Origin: Mycolicibacterium porcinum
GTDB taxonomy: Bacteria; Actinomycetota; Actinomycetes; Mycobacteriales; Mycobacteriaceae
Direction of reading: 5' to 3'
Length of the DNA stretch: 8,474 bases
Assembly: GCA_001942045.1 (NCBI GenBank)
Contig: MSTD01000086.1
Location: forward strand, 1 to 8,474
Shown here: piece by piece, positions 1 to 6,383 of the stretch
How the letters are laid out: each line of letters starts with the position of its first letter
How positions within the stretch are numbered: position 1 is the first letter of the stretch
Program-made: the position numbers and the translations under genes
The notes under the pieces: model-generated
Told to the model about the DNA's origin: nothing
Databases searched by the model: none
The model's input: only the letters and a program-made list of their open reading frames with translations

Positions 1-51
1 TGTCGGCAACCCACGTTCACATGTGCGCGAGGCCCCAGCCCCTCATACCGT

Positions 52-95
52 CTACACCCTGGTCGTGATTTTCGACGAGCACGACCAAGGTGTAG
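52..95 (-). terminator. Hairpin after the DUF1214-like gene
   Basis: The 16-base arms CTACACCCTGGTCGTG (52-67) and CACGACCAAGGTGTAG (80-95) pair around a 12-base loop. The one mismatch is C:A in plus-strand RNA but a G:U wobble in minus-strand RNA, so the stem is complete only for the leftward transcript. It starts 24 bases after the stop at 119-121. No T-run follows. A terminator or 3'-stabilising stem is the likeliest role. Confidence 0.65.
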
Positions 96-108
96 AAACC
101 GGCGAGCG
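92..108. repeat. 17-nt exact direct repeat, copy 1
   Basis: GTAGAAACCGGCGAGCG occurs here and again, identical and in the same orientation, at 7268-7284. This copy lies ten bases after the stop of the DUF1214-like gene and overlaps the outer four bases of the hairpin at 52-95. A 17-base match in 8.5 kb is unlikely by chance, so both copies may belong to a dispersed 3'-flanking repeat family. Confidence 0.6.
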
Positions 109-118
109 AATGACCCTC

Positions 119-2323
119 CTACACCGTGTAGCGCCGGTCGTAGCCCTCTCGGCGGTCGGCGAGCTGTTGCTCACGGTCGTACTCGTACTGCGCCGGGTCA
201 GTCACGTAGTCGTCGACCTCGGAAACCTTCACCACGCGCGTCGTCACCGTCGGCTGCTCCGCATTCGGGTCCACGCCTTGGAACCGCATCGAGATGGTGC
301 CCTGGTTCAGCCCGCCGGTGGACACCCAGTTCGCCACGCCGGGATCGTTCTTCGACACCACGATCGTGTAGGTGCCGTCCGCATTCTTGACGGCTTGGCT
401 GTTGTTGAGGCTGGTCTGCTGGTTGCGGGTGTCGTTGGTGATGGTCCAGTCGTTGGTCACCGGCACCACGAAGTACTCGGCGTCACCGGGATCGACGGTG
501 ATGATCATCGCCTCGTCGTCCTTGAGCTGGAAGTAGCCGGCGCTCTGTAGCTGTGTGGAGAGGAACTGGGCGTTGTGCTGCGGCTGGGACAACGTGTTCG
601 GTACGCCCGTCGCGCCGGTGGCCACGGACATATAGGTGTTCTCGCCGCTGATGCCGGTCACCAGCATCAGGATGGCGGTCTCGGTGGACGACAACAGCAG
701 TGGTGCCTCATCGAATGCCGGGATGATCGACACCAGGTTCATCAGGGCCGGGTTCTTCACCACCGTCTCGCCGATACCCGGGATGGCGAACCCGCCGATC
801 TGGCTGAACAAGCTGCTCGGCGGCCCATCAGTCTTCTCGATCGTCAGCGTCATCGGCGTCTCGGTATTCCAGTCGCCCAACGTGTTTCGGGTGGCCAGGA
901 TGGTCGAATTGGCCGGGGCCTGGATGTAGTTCATGCCAGGCTCGGCGTTCTCGGGTGGTGCGTCCGGGCTCACCACGATCGTGAACGTCCCGTCGTCGCG
1001 GATGTTGAGCTCTTCACCGCTGAGATTCGCCGCGGTGACACCGTTGATGCCTGTCAGCACACTGAAATTGGTGTTGGCGGACGTGGGATGGGTGCTGGGA
1101 TCTTCCGGGTTGTAGCCGTCGATCTTCCCGTCGATCCGATATGTCGAGGCGCCGTTGATCCCGGTGAATCGGTAGACGGTGTCGGGGTTGTCGTACCAGA
1201 TCCGGGTGCCGCCGGCTTCCTGCCCGTTCCAACTGTGCGGCGGGTTGACCTGGAGCAGCAGCTTCGGATCGTTCGAATTCAGCAGCAGGAACTCGGTGGC
1301 CGACTGGTTGGCGTACTCGGTCGCGGCCTCGTTGAGCTGTGAGAGATTCGTCCAGTCGGGCCCACCGACGGCGGAGAAATTCTTGAGCGCCTCGGCGTAC
1401 CAGGCTGCCATCAGCACCACCTTGGCGACCTGAACGATCGGCGTGTTGACGATCTGGCTGACCTGCTGCTCGGCCTCGAGCTGGTCCTCGGTGGCCAGGA
1501 TGCTGGTCTGCTCGTCGGTCACTTCGGACGTCACCTGCGCCGTCGCCTCCGGTGTCGTGACGCGCCCGATGGGCACGAGCCCCTGCCGGCCGTCGCGGCG
1601 GGACCACCCCAGCAGTGCCGCCAGGCCGACATCCTGGATCGGGCTCACCGGCGTGTCCGGCAGTCGCGGCTTGAGCCGTTCCGTCACCGCCGCCACCATC
1701 TCGGGGATGGGCTGTGCCGTCGGCGCCTGGACGCGAGGTGCTGACGTCGGGATGATCTGATCGACAACGTCTTTCACCACCGTCTTGGTGACGACGGTCA
1801 GCGTCTCGAGGGGTGCGGTCTTGGCGGTCTCGTCGGTGGCCGGCCGGGTGTCCAGCGTGGCCTGCCGTTTGCGTGGCGCATCACTTGTCATGGCCTGCGA
1901 CACCGCCTGGCGGACGTTGTCGACGGCGTTGTCCACCACACCGGTGACGGTGGTCGCCGACTTGCTGCCCTTGTCCTTCGACTTCCGGTCGGTCGAGGCG
2001 GTCGGCGCTGGTGAGGCCGCGGCCGATCGACGCTCGCCGAGCTTCGAGCTACCGAGGGCGGACTCCACCTTGGCGGTCACCTCGCTGACCCGTTTGGCCA
2101 GCTTGTCGGGACCGGAGAACGACGGCTTGCGCGGGCCCTTCTTCTCGGCGGAGCTATCGGTTTTCGAACTGTTGGTCGTGCCTGACGAGTCCGAGCCGCC
2201 GGTCTCCGCAGAGGCGATCGCGGTGCCGTTGGCAACCGCCACACCGATACCGAGGGCGACTGCGAGAGCACCCACCCGTCCGATGAATCGTGCGCCTCCA
2301 GCGGTAGCGGACGTCGTCGTCAT
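119..2323 (-). CDS. Exported DUF1214-like protein with long disordered N-terminal region
   Basis: A 734-residue protein of unknown function, probably secreted or cell-envelope bound. Residues 12-39 form a signal peptide: Arg residues, a hydrophobic stretch (GALAVALGIGVAVA), then an Ala-Ser-Ala site before E40. Residues 40-230 are rich in Ser, Thr, Lys, Pro and Ala and look disordered. A short LLGWSRR motif sits at 237-243. Residues about 300-700 resemble DUF1214/COG5361 proteins: YRFTGINGASTYRIDG (384-399), DGTFTIVVSPD (444-454), and a C-terminal block with WTITND (626-631), DGTYTIVVSKNDPGVANW (649-666) and GTISMRF (675-681). I chose the ATG at 2323 because GGGGGAGG lies four bases upstream and the signal peptide follows; the longer reading starts at a TTG with no ribosome site. 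DUF1214 is assigned from memory of family motifs. It stands alone, 120 bp after the helicase. Confidence 0.85.
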   Translation of the reverse strand: MTTTSATAGGARFIGRVGALAVALGIGVAVANGTAIASAETGGSDSSGTTNSSKTDSSAEKKGPRKPSFSGPDKLAKRVSEVTAKVESALGSSKLGERRSAAASPAPTASTDRKSKDKGSKSATTVTGVVDNAVDNVRQAVSQAMTSDAPRKRQATLDTRPATDETAKTAPLETLTVVTKTVVKDVVDQIIPTSAPRVQAPTAQPIPEMVAAVTERLKPRLPDTPVSPIQDVGLAALLGWSRRDGRQGLVPIGRVTTPEATAQVTSEVTDEQTSILATEDQLEAEQQVSQIVNTPIVQVAKVVLMAAWYAEALKNFSAVGGPDWTNLSQLNEAATEYANQSATEFLLLNSNDPKLLLQVNPPHSWNGQEAGGTRIWYDNPDTVYRFTGINGASTYRIDGKIDGYNPEDPSTHPTSANTNFSVLTGINGVTAANLSGEELNIRDDGTFTIVVSPDAPPENAEPGMNYIQAPANSTILATRNTLGDWNTETPMTLTIEKTDGPPSSLFSQIGGFAIPGIGETVVKNPALMNLVSIIPAFDEAPLLLSSTETAILMLVTGISGENTYMSVATGATGVPNTLSQPQHNAQFLSTQLQSAGYFQLKDDEAMIITVDPGDAEYFVVPVTNDWTITNDTRNQQTSLNNSQAVKNADGTYTIVVSKNDPGVANWVSTGGLNQGTISMRFQGVDPNAEQPTVTTRVVKVSEVDDYVTDPAQYEYDREQQLADRREGYDRRYTV

Positions 2324-2327
2324 TTCG

Positions 2328-2335
2328 CCTCCCCC
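2328..2335 (-). promoter_or_regulatory. Strong ribosome binding site fixing the start at 2323
   Basis: The minus strand reads GGGGGAGG four bases before the ATG at 2321-2323. It selects this start over the in-frame TTG at 2362, which has no comparable site and would put 13 extra residues ahead of the signal peptide. Confidence 0.8.
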
Positions 2336-2339
2336 AACT

Positions 2340-2358
2340 GTTCTGACTGTCACAGAAC
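2340..2358. promoter_or_regulatory. Inverted repeat upstream of the DUF1214-like gene
   Basis: The arms GTTCTG (2340-2345) and CAGAAC (2353-2358) are exact complements around a 7-base spacer. The repeat lies directly upstream of the ribosome binding site of the gene starting at 2323. It could be a repressor operator or a small hairpin in the leader. Six-base arms are short, so chance is possible. I see no convincing -35/-10 pair in the 120-bp gap. Confidence 0.35.
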
Positions 2359-2443
2359 GCAATTGGCCGACTGTAACAAGTTCCAGTTCGGTCGCGGGCG
2401 AGTTTCGCGGACTCTGAATTTATTCGTAGGCGCGCGGCCTGGG

Positions 2444-4150
2444 TCAGGCCTTCAGGTCCCGCACGGCCTCGATGCGGGCCTTGAGCTGATCGGTGGTGGC
2501 CGCGGCCACCGGAGGTCCGCCACAGATGCGGCGGAGCTCGTTGTGGATCCAGCCGTGCGGCTTGCCGGTGCGGTGATGCGCGATGGTCACCAGCGCGTTG
2601 AGTTCACGGCGTAACTCCCGCAGCTGGCCGTGTGTGGTGCGTGGCGGTGGCGGGCCGCCCGACACCGCGGCTTCCGCGGTGCGTTTGGTGAGTTGCTCAT
2701 CCTGTCTGCGGCGCAACAGATCTCGCATCTGATCGGCATCGAGCAGACCAGGGATGCCGAGATAGTCGGCTTCCTCGTCGCTGCCGGCCGGGGTCGCGGT
2801 GCCGAACGATGCACCGTCGAAGATGACCTGGTCGAGTTCGGCGTCGGCACCGAGGTACTCGAAACCGTTCTCCAGTTCGCTCTTCTCGTCCTTGCGCTTC
2901 TCAGCGGCCTCGAGTGCCTCGTCGTCGAGTCCGTCGGATTCGCGGTGCGGCTTGCCCAGCACGTGATTCCGCTGGGCTTCCATCTCGCTGGCCAACAGCA
3001 GCAGGTTCGGCACCGACGGCAGGAAGATGCTGGCCGTCTCACCGGGGCGGCGCGACCGCACGAACCGGCCGATGGCCTGGGCGAAGAACAGCGGTGTCGA
3101 GGCACTCGTGGCGTACACGCCGACCGACAGCCGCGGCACATCGACACCCTCGGACACCATGCGGACCGCGACCAGCCAGCGGCTGGTGCCTGCCGAGTAC
3201 TGACTGATCCGGTCGGACGCGCTCGGATCATCGGACAGCACCACGGTGGGCACCTCGCCGGTGATCTTCGTGAGCAGGTCGGCGTAGGCCCGGGCAGTGG
3301 TCTGGTTGGTGGCGATGATCATGCCGCCGGCATCGGGCACATGCTGACGCTTCTGCTGCAGCCGTTTGTCGGCGGCCGCGATGACGGCCGGCATCCACTC
3401 ACCGGTCGGGTTCAACGCGGTGCGCCAGGCCCGCGCCGTCTGCTCGGCAGTCAGCGGCTCGCCGAGGCGCGCCGCATGTTCCTCGCCGGCACTGTCACGC
3501 CAGCGGGCCTCGCCTGAGTAGGCCAGGAACACCACCGGCCGGACCACTCCGTCGGCGAGCGCATCCGCATAGCCATACACATGGTCGGCCTGCGAGCGCT
3601 GGAACCCGGCTTCGTCGGGTTCATAGTTCACGAACGGGATCGGGCTGTCATCGCTGCGGAACGGGGTACCGGTGAGCGCCAACCGCCGTGTCGCGTCATC
3701 GAAGGCTTCGCGCATCGCGTCGCCCCAACTCTTCGAGTCCCCGCCGTGGTGGATCTCATCGAAGATCACGAGCGTCTTGTGGTTCTCGGTGCGCACCCGG
3801 TGCCGGGTGGGATGGCTGGCCACCTGGGCGTAGGTGACGACGACGCCGTGGTACTCCGCCGACGTACGGGAGTCGGAGTTGCTGAACTTCGGATCCAGAG
3901 AGATGCCGTTGCGTGCCGCCGATTCCGCCCACTGGATCTTGAGGTGCTCGGTGGGCACCACCACAGTGATGGCGTCGACGGTGCGGTCGTTGAGCAGCTC
4001 TGCCGCGATCCGCAGCGCAAACGTCGTCTTACCTGCGCCCGGTGTGGCGACCGCCAGGTAATCGCGCGGTTTGGCCGTCAAATACTTCACCAGCGCCTTG
4101 CGCTGCCAGCCCCGCAGTGCCTGGGTGCTGGGCGCTGCATCAGCCCGCAC
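2444..4150 (-). CDS. SF2 DEAD/DEAH-type DNA helicase (SSL2/Res-like)
   Basis: A 568-residue superfamily 2 helicase, expected to use ATP to move on or remodel DNA. Visible motifs in order: an LRGWQ entry sequence (12-16), motif I TPGAGKT (36-42), motif Ia VVPTEHLKIQW (64-74), motif II DEIHH (131-135), motif III LTGTPF (159-164), motif IV region GGMIIATNQTTA (275-286), motif V VSEGVDVP (332-339) and motif VI QAIGRFVRSRRP (358-369). All key ATPase residues are present, so it should be active. Residues 400-500 are charged and probably partly coiled or disordered. The C-terminus (505-568) holds a compact GWIHNELRRICGGPP segment that may bind nucleic acid. No nuclease, methylase or specificity partner is adjacent, so it is not an evident restriction system. 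It resembles COG1061 (XPB/RadD-like) proteins; the exact subfamily is uncertain. The start is GTG; an ATG nearby is out of frame. Confidence 0.93.
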   Translation of the reverse strand: MRADAAPSTQALRGWQRKALVKYLTAKPRDYLAVATPGAGKTTFALRIAAELLNDRTVDAITVVVPTEHLKIQWAESAARNGISLDPKFSNSDSRTSAEYHGVVVTYAQVASHPTRHRVRTENHKTLVIFDEIHHGGDSKSWGDAMREAFDDATRRLALTGTPFRSDDSPIPFVNYEPDEAGFQRSQADHVYGYADALADGVVRPVVFLAYSGEARWRDSAGEEHAARLGEPLTAEQTARAWRTALNPTGEWMPAVIAAADKRLQQKRQHVPDAGGMIIATNQTTARAYADLLTKITGEVPTVVLSDDPSASDRISQYSAGTSRWLVAVRMVSEGVDVPRLSVGVYATSASTPLFFAQAIGRFVRSRRPGETASIFLPSVPNLLLLASEMEAQRNHVLGKPHRESDGLDDEALEAAEKRKDEKSELENGFEYLGADAELDQVIFDGASFGTATPAGSDEEADYLGIPGLLDADQMRDLLRRRQDEQLTKRTAEAAVSGGPPPPRTTHGQLRELRRELNALVTIAHHRTGKPHGWIHNELRRICGGPPVAAATTDQLKARIEAVRDLKA

Positions 4151-4157
4151 CCGAGGA

Positions 4158-4164
4158 CTCCTCT
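4158..4164 (-). promoter_or_regulatory. Ribosome binding site supporting the GTG start of the helicase
   Basis: The minus strand reads AGAGGAG, with a seven-base spacer to the GTG at 4148-4150. This spacing is good for translation and supports GTG as the true start. Confidence 0.75.
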
Positions 4165-4176
4165 CAGTCGGAAAGC

Positions 4177-4182
4177 AGTCTA
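4177..4182 (-). promoter_or_regulatory. Possible -10 box for the helicase gene
   Basis: The minus strand reads TAGACT, which fits the TAnnnT pattern of mycobacterial SigA promoters. It lies in the 84-bp gap after the cupin gene and would give a leader of about 20 bases. I see no clear -35 box, so this is only suggestive. The helicase could instead be read through from SDR-cupin. Confidence 0.25.
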
Positions 4183-4234
4183 GGCCAGTGCGTTACGTCG
4201 GCGCATATCCGCAGGAGCTCGCCGGGCGTGTCGC

Positions 4235-4741
4235 TCAGATGAAGTAGTTGTCGTTCTTGATGAACCACTCGGCGCGTTCGTCGTCGTCGAGGTCGGCCAA
4301 CTGGGCGAACCCTTCGAAATAGGCTTCTCGCGGCGCGCCGGGAGCAAACAACATCAACAGGGACGTCGGCGCGTCGGCCTCATTGCGGAAACCGTGGATT
4401 CCGCCTGGTGGCACGTACAGGAAGTCGCCCTCGTTGCCGTCGCGCCAGTCGTTGCCGTCGTAAAGCCTGACGGTGCCCGACAAGACGAAGAACGCCTCCG
4501 ACATGGCCCGGTGAAAATGCGGACCGGGGCCGCCGCCCTGTGGGCTGATGTCGACGCGGTACAGACCGTAGTCACCGTTGGTCTGTTGTTGATTGGCCAG
4601 GTAGTGGTACTTGACGAGACCGAATGAGTCGTAATCGGGCGGCTCGGCGCCACTTCTCAGCCAGGCGCTGACTTCCGGCTCGTCCTTCGTGTACCGGGCC
4701 GGGGGATAGGGCGGCACATTCCTGGGATCCCAGAACGACAC
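4235..4741 (-). CDS. Single-domain cupin protein
   Basis: A 168-residue cytoplasmic cupin, length normal for one-domain members. Both cupin motifs are complete. Motif 1 is HFHRAMSEAFFVLSG with ligands H75, H77 and E82 and the closing G89. Motif 2 is GDFLYVPPGGIHGFRN, with G105, P111, G113, H116 and N120 matching G-x5-P-x-G-x2-H-x3-N exactly. The four metal ligands (H75, H77, E82, H116) are intact, so a bound metal ion is likely. Such proteins may be dioxygenases, isomerases or small-molecule binders; the sequence does not decide which. The start is GTG with only a weak GGCTGG-like ribosome site, but MSFWDPRNVPPYPP looks like the natural N-terminus. It lies 54 bp downstream of the SDR gene on the same strand and is probably cotranscribed with it. 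Confidence 0.9.
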   Translation of the reverse strand: MSFWDPRNVPPYPPARYTKDEPEVSAWLRSGAEPPDYDSFGLVKYHYLANQQQTNGDYGLYRVDISPQGGGPGPHFHRAMSEAFFVLSGTVRLYDGNDWRDGNEGDFLYVPPGGIHGFRNEADAPTSLLMLFAPGAPREAYFEGFAQLADLDDDERAEWFIKNDNYFI

Positions 4742-4772
4742 GACCGCCAGCCTAGCCCCGCGGCGGTGGTTC

Positions 4773-4788
4773 GCGTCGACATCGACGC
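4773..4788. repeat. Perfect 16-bp palindrome-like repeat between the SDR and cupin genes
   Basis: The arms GCGTCGA (4773-4779) and TCGACGC (4782-4788) are exact complements separated by CA. The site lies in the 54-bp gap, about 32 bp before the cupin start. It differs from the two operators at 5743-5790. With a two-base centre it suits a dimeric regulator better than an RNA hairpin, but TCGA-rich palindromes are common in GC-rich DNA. Confidence 0.3.
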
Positions 4789-4795
4789 CAGGGAC

Positions 4796-5719
4796 TCAGG
4801 CGGGGCTGCCCTCCAGAACTGGGTAGGTCACGCCGGTGAGCTCCTCCGACACCGCCCAGAGCCGACGCTGCAGCTCGAGGTCGTAGGACCGCTCGTTGGA
4901 CGTCACCAGCTTCGGGTGGCCCTTCTGCTCGCCGAGCCCGTCGGGGCCGTAGTACTGACCGCCCAGGGCGCTCGGGTCTGTGGCCGCGCGGAGCGTCGGC
5001 AGTGCGCCCATGGCGGCCTCTTGGAAGAGCGGACGCAACAGCGGGACCGCCCGCTGGAAGGCGTTGGGAAGGTGGCGCGCCAACTCGGTGTCGGACCCGC
5101 CGGGGTGGGCCGCCAGAGCGCTGGTGCGCTGCCCGATCAGGCGGCGCTGAAGTTCGTAGGTGAACAGCAAGTTGGCGAGCTTGGATTGGCCGTAGGCCTG
5201 CAGCCGGTTGTAGCGGCGCTCCCACTGCAGATCGTCGAATCGGATGCCGCGCGAGAAGCGGTGGCCGATGCTGCCGACGGTCACGATCCGCGAGCCGGCC
5301 ACCGGCAGCAGCCGGTCGAGCAACAACCCGGTGAGGGCGAAGTGACCGAGGTGGTTGGTGCCGAATTGCAGCTCGAATCCGTCGGCGGTGGTCTCCTTGG
5401 GCGGGGTCATCACGCCCGCGTTGTTGATCAGCAGGTCAATGGCGTCGTGCTTGGCCCGGATCTCGTCGGCGGCATCCCGCACCGACGCCAGCGAACCGAG
5501 GTCGAGGCGTTGCAGTTCGAGATCGGCGGCCGGTACCGACCGCGAGATCCACTCGGCGGCGGCCGCGCCCTTGTCGAGGTTTCGGACCGCGAGGACGACG
5601 TGGGCGCCCTTGGCGGCCAAGGCCTTGGCCGTCTCGAGGCCAAGACCGGTATTGGCGCCGGTGACGACGGCCGTGCGGCCCGATTGGTCCGGAATGTTGG
5701 CGGTGGTCCAGTTGGTCAT
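4796..5719 (-). CDS. Short-chain dehydrogenase/reductase (SDR), NADP-type
   Basis: A 307-residue classical SDR of the retinol dehydrogenase/protochlorophyllide-reductase-like branch, expected to interconvert an alcohol and a ketone or aldehyde in the cytoplasm. The Rossmann motif is TGANTGLG (20-27). R46 in AVRN suggests NADP(H) rather than NAD(H). D73 follows in RLDLGS, then NNAG (99-102), N122 in TNHLGHF, catalytic S150 (VTVGSIGH), and Y176/K180 in YGQSK. HPGG (205-208) follows the active site. All catalytic residues are present. Length is normal for this branch. The ATG at 5719 has AGGAG six bases upstream; that site sits inside a CTCCTAGGAG palindrome. The gene is divergent from the TetR gene and probably its main target, with the cupin gene 54 bp downstream. 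The substrate is unknown; a steroid, lipid or xenobiotic alcohol is possible. Confidence 0.93.
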   Translation of the reverse strand: MTNWTTANIPDQSGRTAVVTGANTGLGLETAKALAAKGAHVVLAVRNLDKGAAAAEWISRSVPAADLELQRLDLGSLASVRDAADEIRAKHDAIDLLINNAGVMTPPKETTADGFELQFGTNHLGHFALTGLLLDRLLPVAGSRIVTVGSIGHRFSRGIRFDDLQWERRYNRLQAYGQSKLANLLFTYELQRRLIGQRTSALAAHPGGSDTELARHLPNAFQRAVPLLRPLFQEAAMGALPTLRAATDPSALGGQYYGPDGLGEQKGHPKLVTSNERSYDLELQRRLWAVSEELTGVTYPVLEGSPA

Positions 5720-5742
5720 GAGAGACTCCTAGGAGGGTTAAG

Positions 5743-5758
5743 CGGAGTGTGCACTCCG
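5743..5758. promoter_or_regulatory. Operator 1: perfect palindrome CGGAGTG-TG-CACTCCG
   Basis: Two exact 7-base arms flank a TG centre. It lies just downstream of the predicted SDR transcription start, between the SDR and TetR genes. Size and symmetry fit a TetR-family dimer. Its centre is 32 bp from that of the second, similar palindrome, about three helical turns, so two dimers could bind the same face of the DNA. Confidence 0.6.
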
Positions 5759-5768
5759 GTTGCGTCTG

Positions 5769-5799
5769 ACTATACGGAACGCTCGCTCCGGTTTGTCAA
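5769..5799 (-). promoter_or_regulatory. Promoter of the SDR-cupin unit, overlapping a TetR-type operator
   Basis: On the minus strand a perfect TTGACA (-35, plus-strand 5794-5799) is followed after 19 bases by TATAGT (-10, plus-strand 5769-5774). A spacer of 19 is longer than the ideal 17, so basal strength may be modest. Transcription would start near 5762, giving a leader of about 43 bases. The palindrome at 5775-5790 fills the spacer, so a bound repressor would exclude RNA polymerase. Confidence 0.6.
5775..5790. promoter_or_regulatory. Operator 2: palindrome CGGAACG-CT-CGCTCCG
   Basis: The arms match in six of seven positions and share CGGA...TCCG with operator 1. It sits at the centre of a longer imperfect palindrome spanning 5767-5798 (11 of 15 base pairs, with TGAC and GTCA at its ends). 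It exactly fills the gap between the -35 and -10 boxes of the SDR promoter. It is the likelier main repression site. Confidence 0.6.
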
Positions 5800-5834
5800 T
5801 GGTTTGTCGCCGACTGTTTGTGAGGAGATCGCGA

Positions 5835-6383
5835 ATGCGTGCGGATGCGGCACGAAACCGTGCCAGGGTGCTGGAGGTCGCGTACGAGACGTTCGCGGCC
5901 GACGGGCTATCCGTGCCCATCGACGACATCGCGCGCCGCGCCGGGGTGGGTGCGGGCACCGTCTACCGACACTTCCCGACCAAGGAGGCGTTGTTCCAGG
6001 CCGTGATCGCCGAGCGGATTCGGAGCCTCGTCGAAGAGGCGCGGAGCCTGCTCGAGGCGAATCCCGATGAGGGGCTCTTCGACTTCCTCCGGTCGATGGT
6101 GCTGCAGTGGGGGGCCGCCGACCGCGGACTGGTCGATGCGCTTGCGGGATCGGGCATCGACGTCGACGCCGTGATGCCCGAAGCCGAGGACGAATATCTC
6201 GCCGTCCTGGGTGAACTCCTGACCGCCGCACAGCGGGCCGGGACCGTGCGCTCCGACGTCACCGTGCCCGAAGTGAAAGCGCTCCTGGTCGGGTGCCAGG
6301 CCATGCAGAGTTACAACGACGACGTGGCCGAGCGGGTCACGTCGGTGGTGTTCGACGGGCTACGCGCGAGAGGAAAACGGTGA
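5835..6383 (+). CDS. TetR/AcrR-family transcriptional repressor
   Basis: A 182-residue regulator of typical TetR length. The N-terminal helix-turn-helix spans about residues 8-55, with DDIARRAGVGAGTVYRHFPTKEAL (30-53) as the signature recognition segment. The C-terminal part is helical and variable; the LVDALAGSGID and LLTAAQRAGTVRSDV segments resemble SbtR-like ligand-binding domains, from memory. The ATG at 5835 is preceded by GAGGAG at 5822-5827 with a seven-base spacer. The longer frame from 5760 would cover the operators and has no ribosome site. The gene is divergent from the SDR gene, the usual arrangement for a TetR protein controlling both its neighbour and itself. The next gene overlaps its stop codon, so they are cotranscribed. 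I see no strong -10/-35 pair for this direction. The ligand is unknown. Confidence 0.93.
   Translation: MRADAARNRARVLEVAYETFAADGLSVPIDDIARRAGVGAGTVYRHFPTKEALFQAVIAERIRSLVEEARSLLEANPDEGLFDFLRSMVLQWGAADRGLVDALAGSGIDVDAVMPEAEDEYLAVLGELLTAAQRAGTVRSDVTVPEVKALLVGCQAMQSYNDDVAERVTSVVFDGLRARGKR

Noticed and set aside
52..95. Similar peptides (TLVVLVENHDQGV and TLVVIFDEHDQGV) encoded on the two strands
   Set aside because: This follows from the near-palindromic hairpin read in aligned frames on both strands, not from a conserved protein.
2356..2384. ECF-sigma-like promoter (GGAAC ... CGTT on the minus strand) before the DUF1214-like gene
   Set aside because: The two boxes are 20 bases apart, longer than the usual spacing for SigE/SigH-type promoters, and the -10 part overlaps the inverted repeat.
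23..2417. Long plus-strand open frames (23-550, 575-1342, 1785-2417) opposite the DUF1214-like gene
   Set aside because: They are antisense shadows of a GC-rich gene: Arg/Val/Gly-rich, no domain, and the minus-strand frame has a signal peptide, ribosome site and family motifs.
2630..4183. Plus-strand frames of 200-295 codons opposite the helicase
   Set aside because: The helicase motifs are unmistakable on the minus strand; the opposite frames have no recognisable domain or ribosome site.
4766..6070. A 434-codon plus-strand frame across the SDR, control region and TetR gene
   Set aside because: It spans two well-supported genes and the promoter region in other frames and has no family-like sequence.
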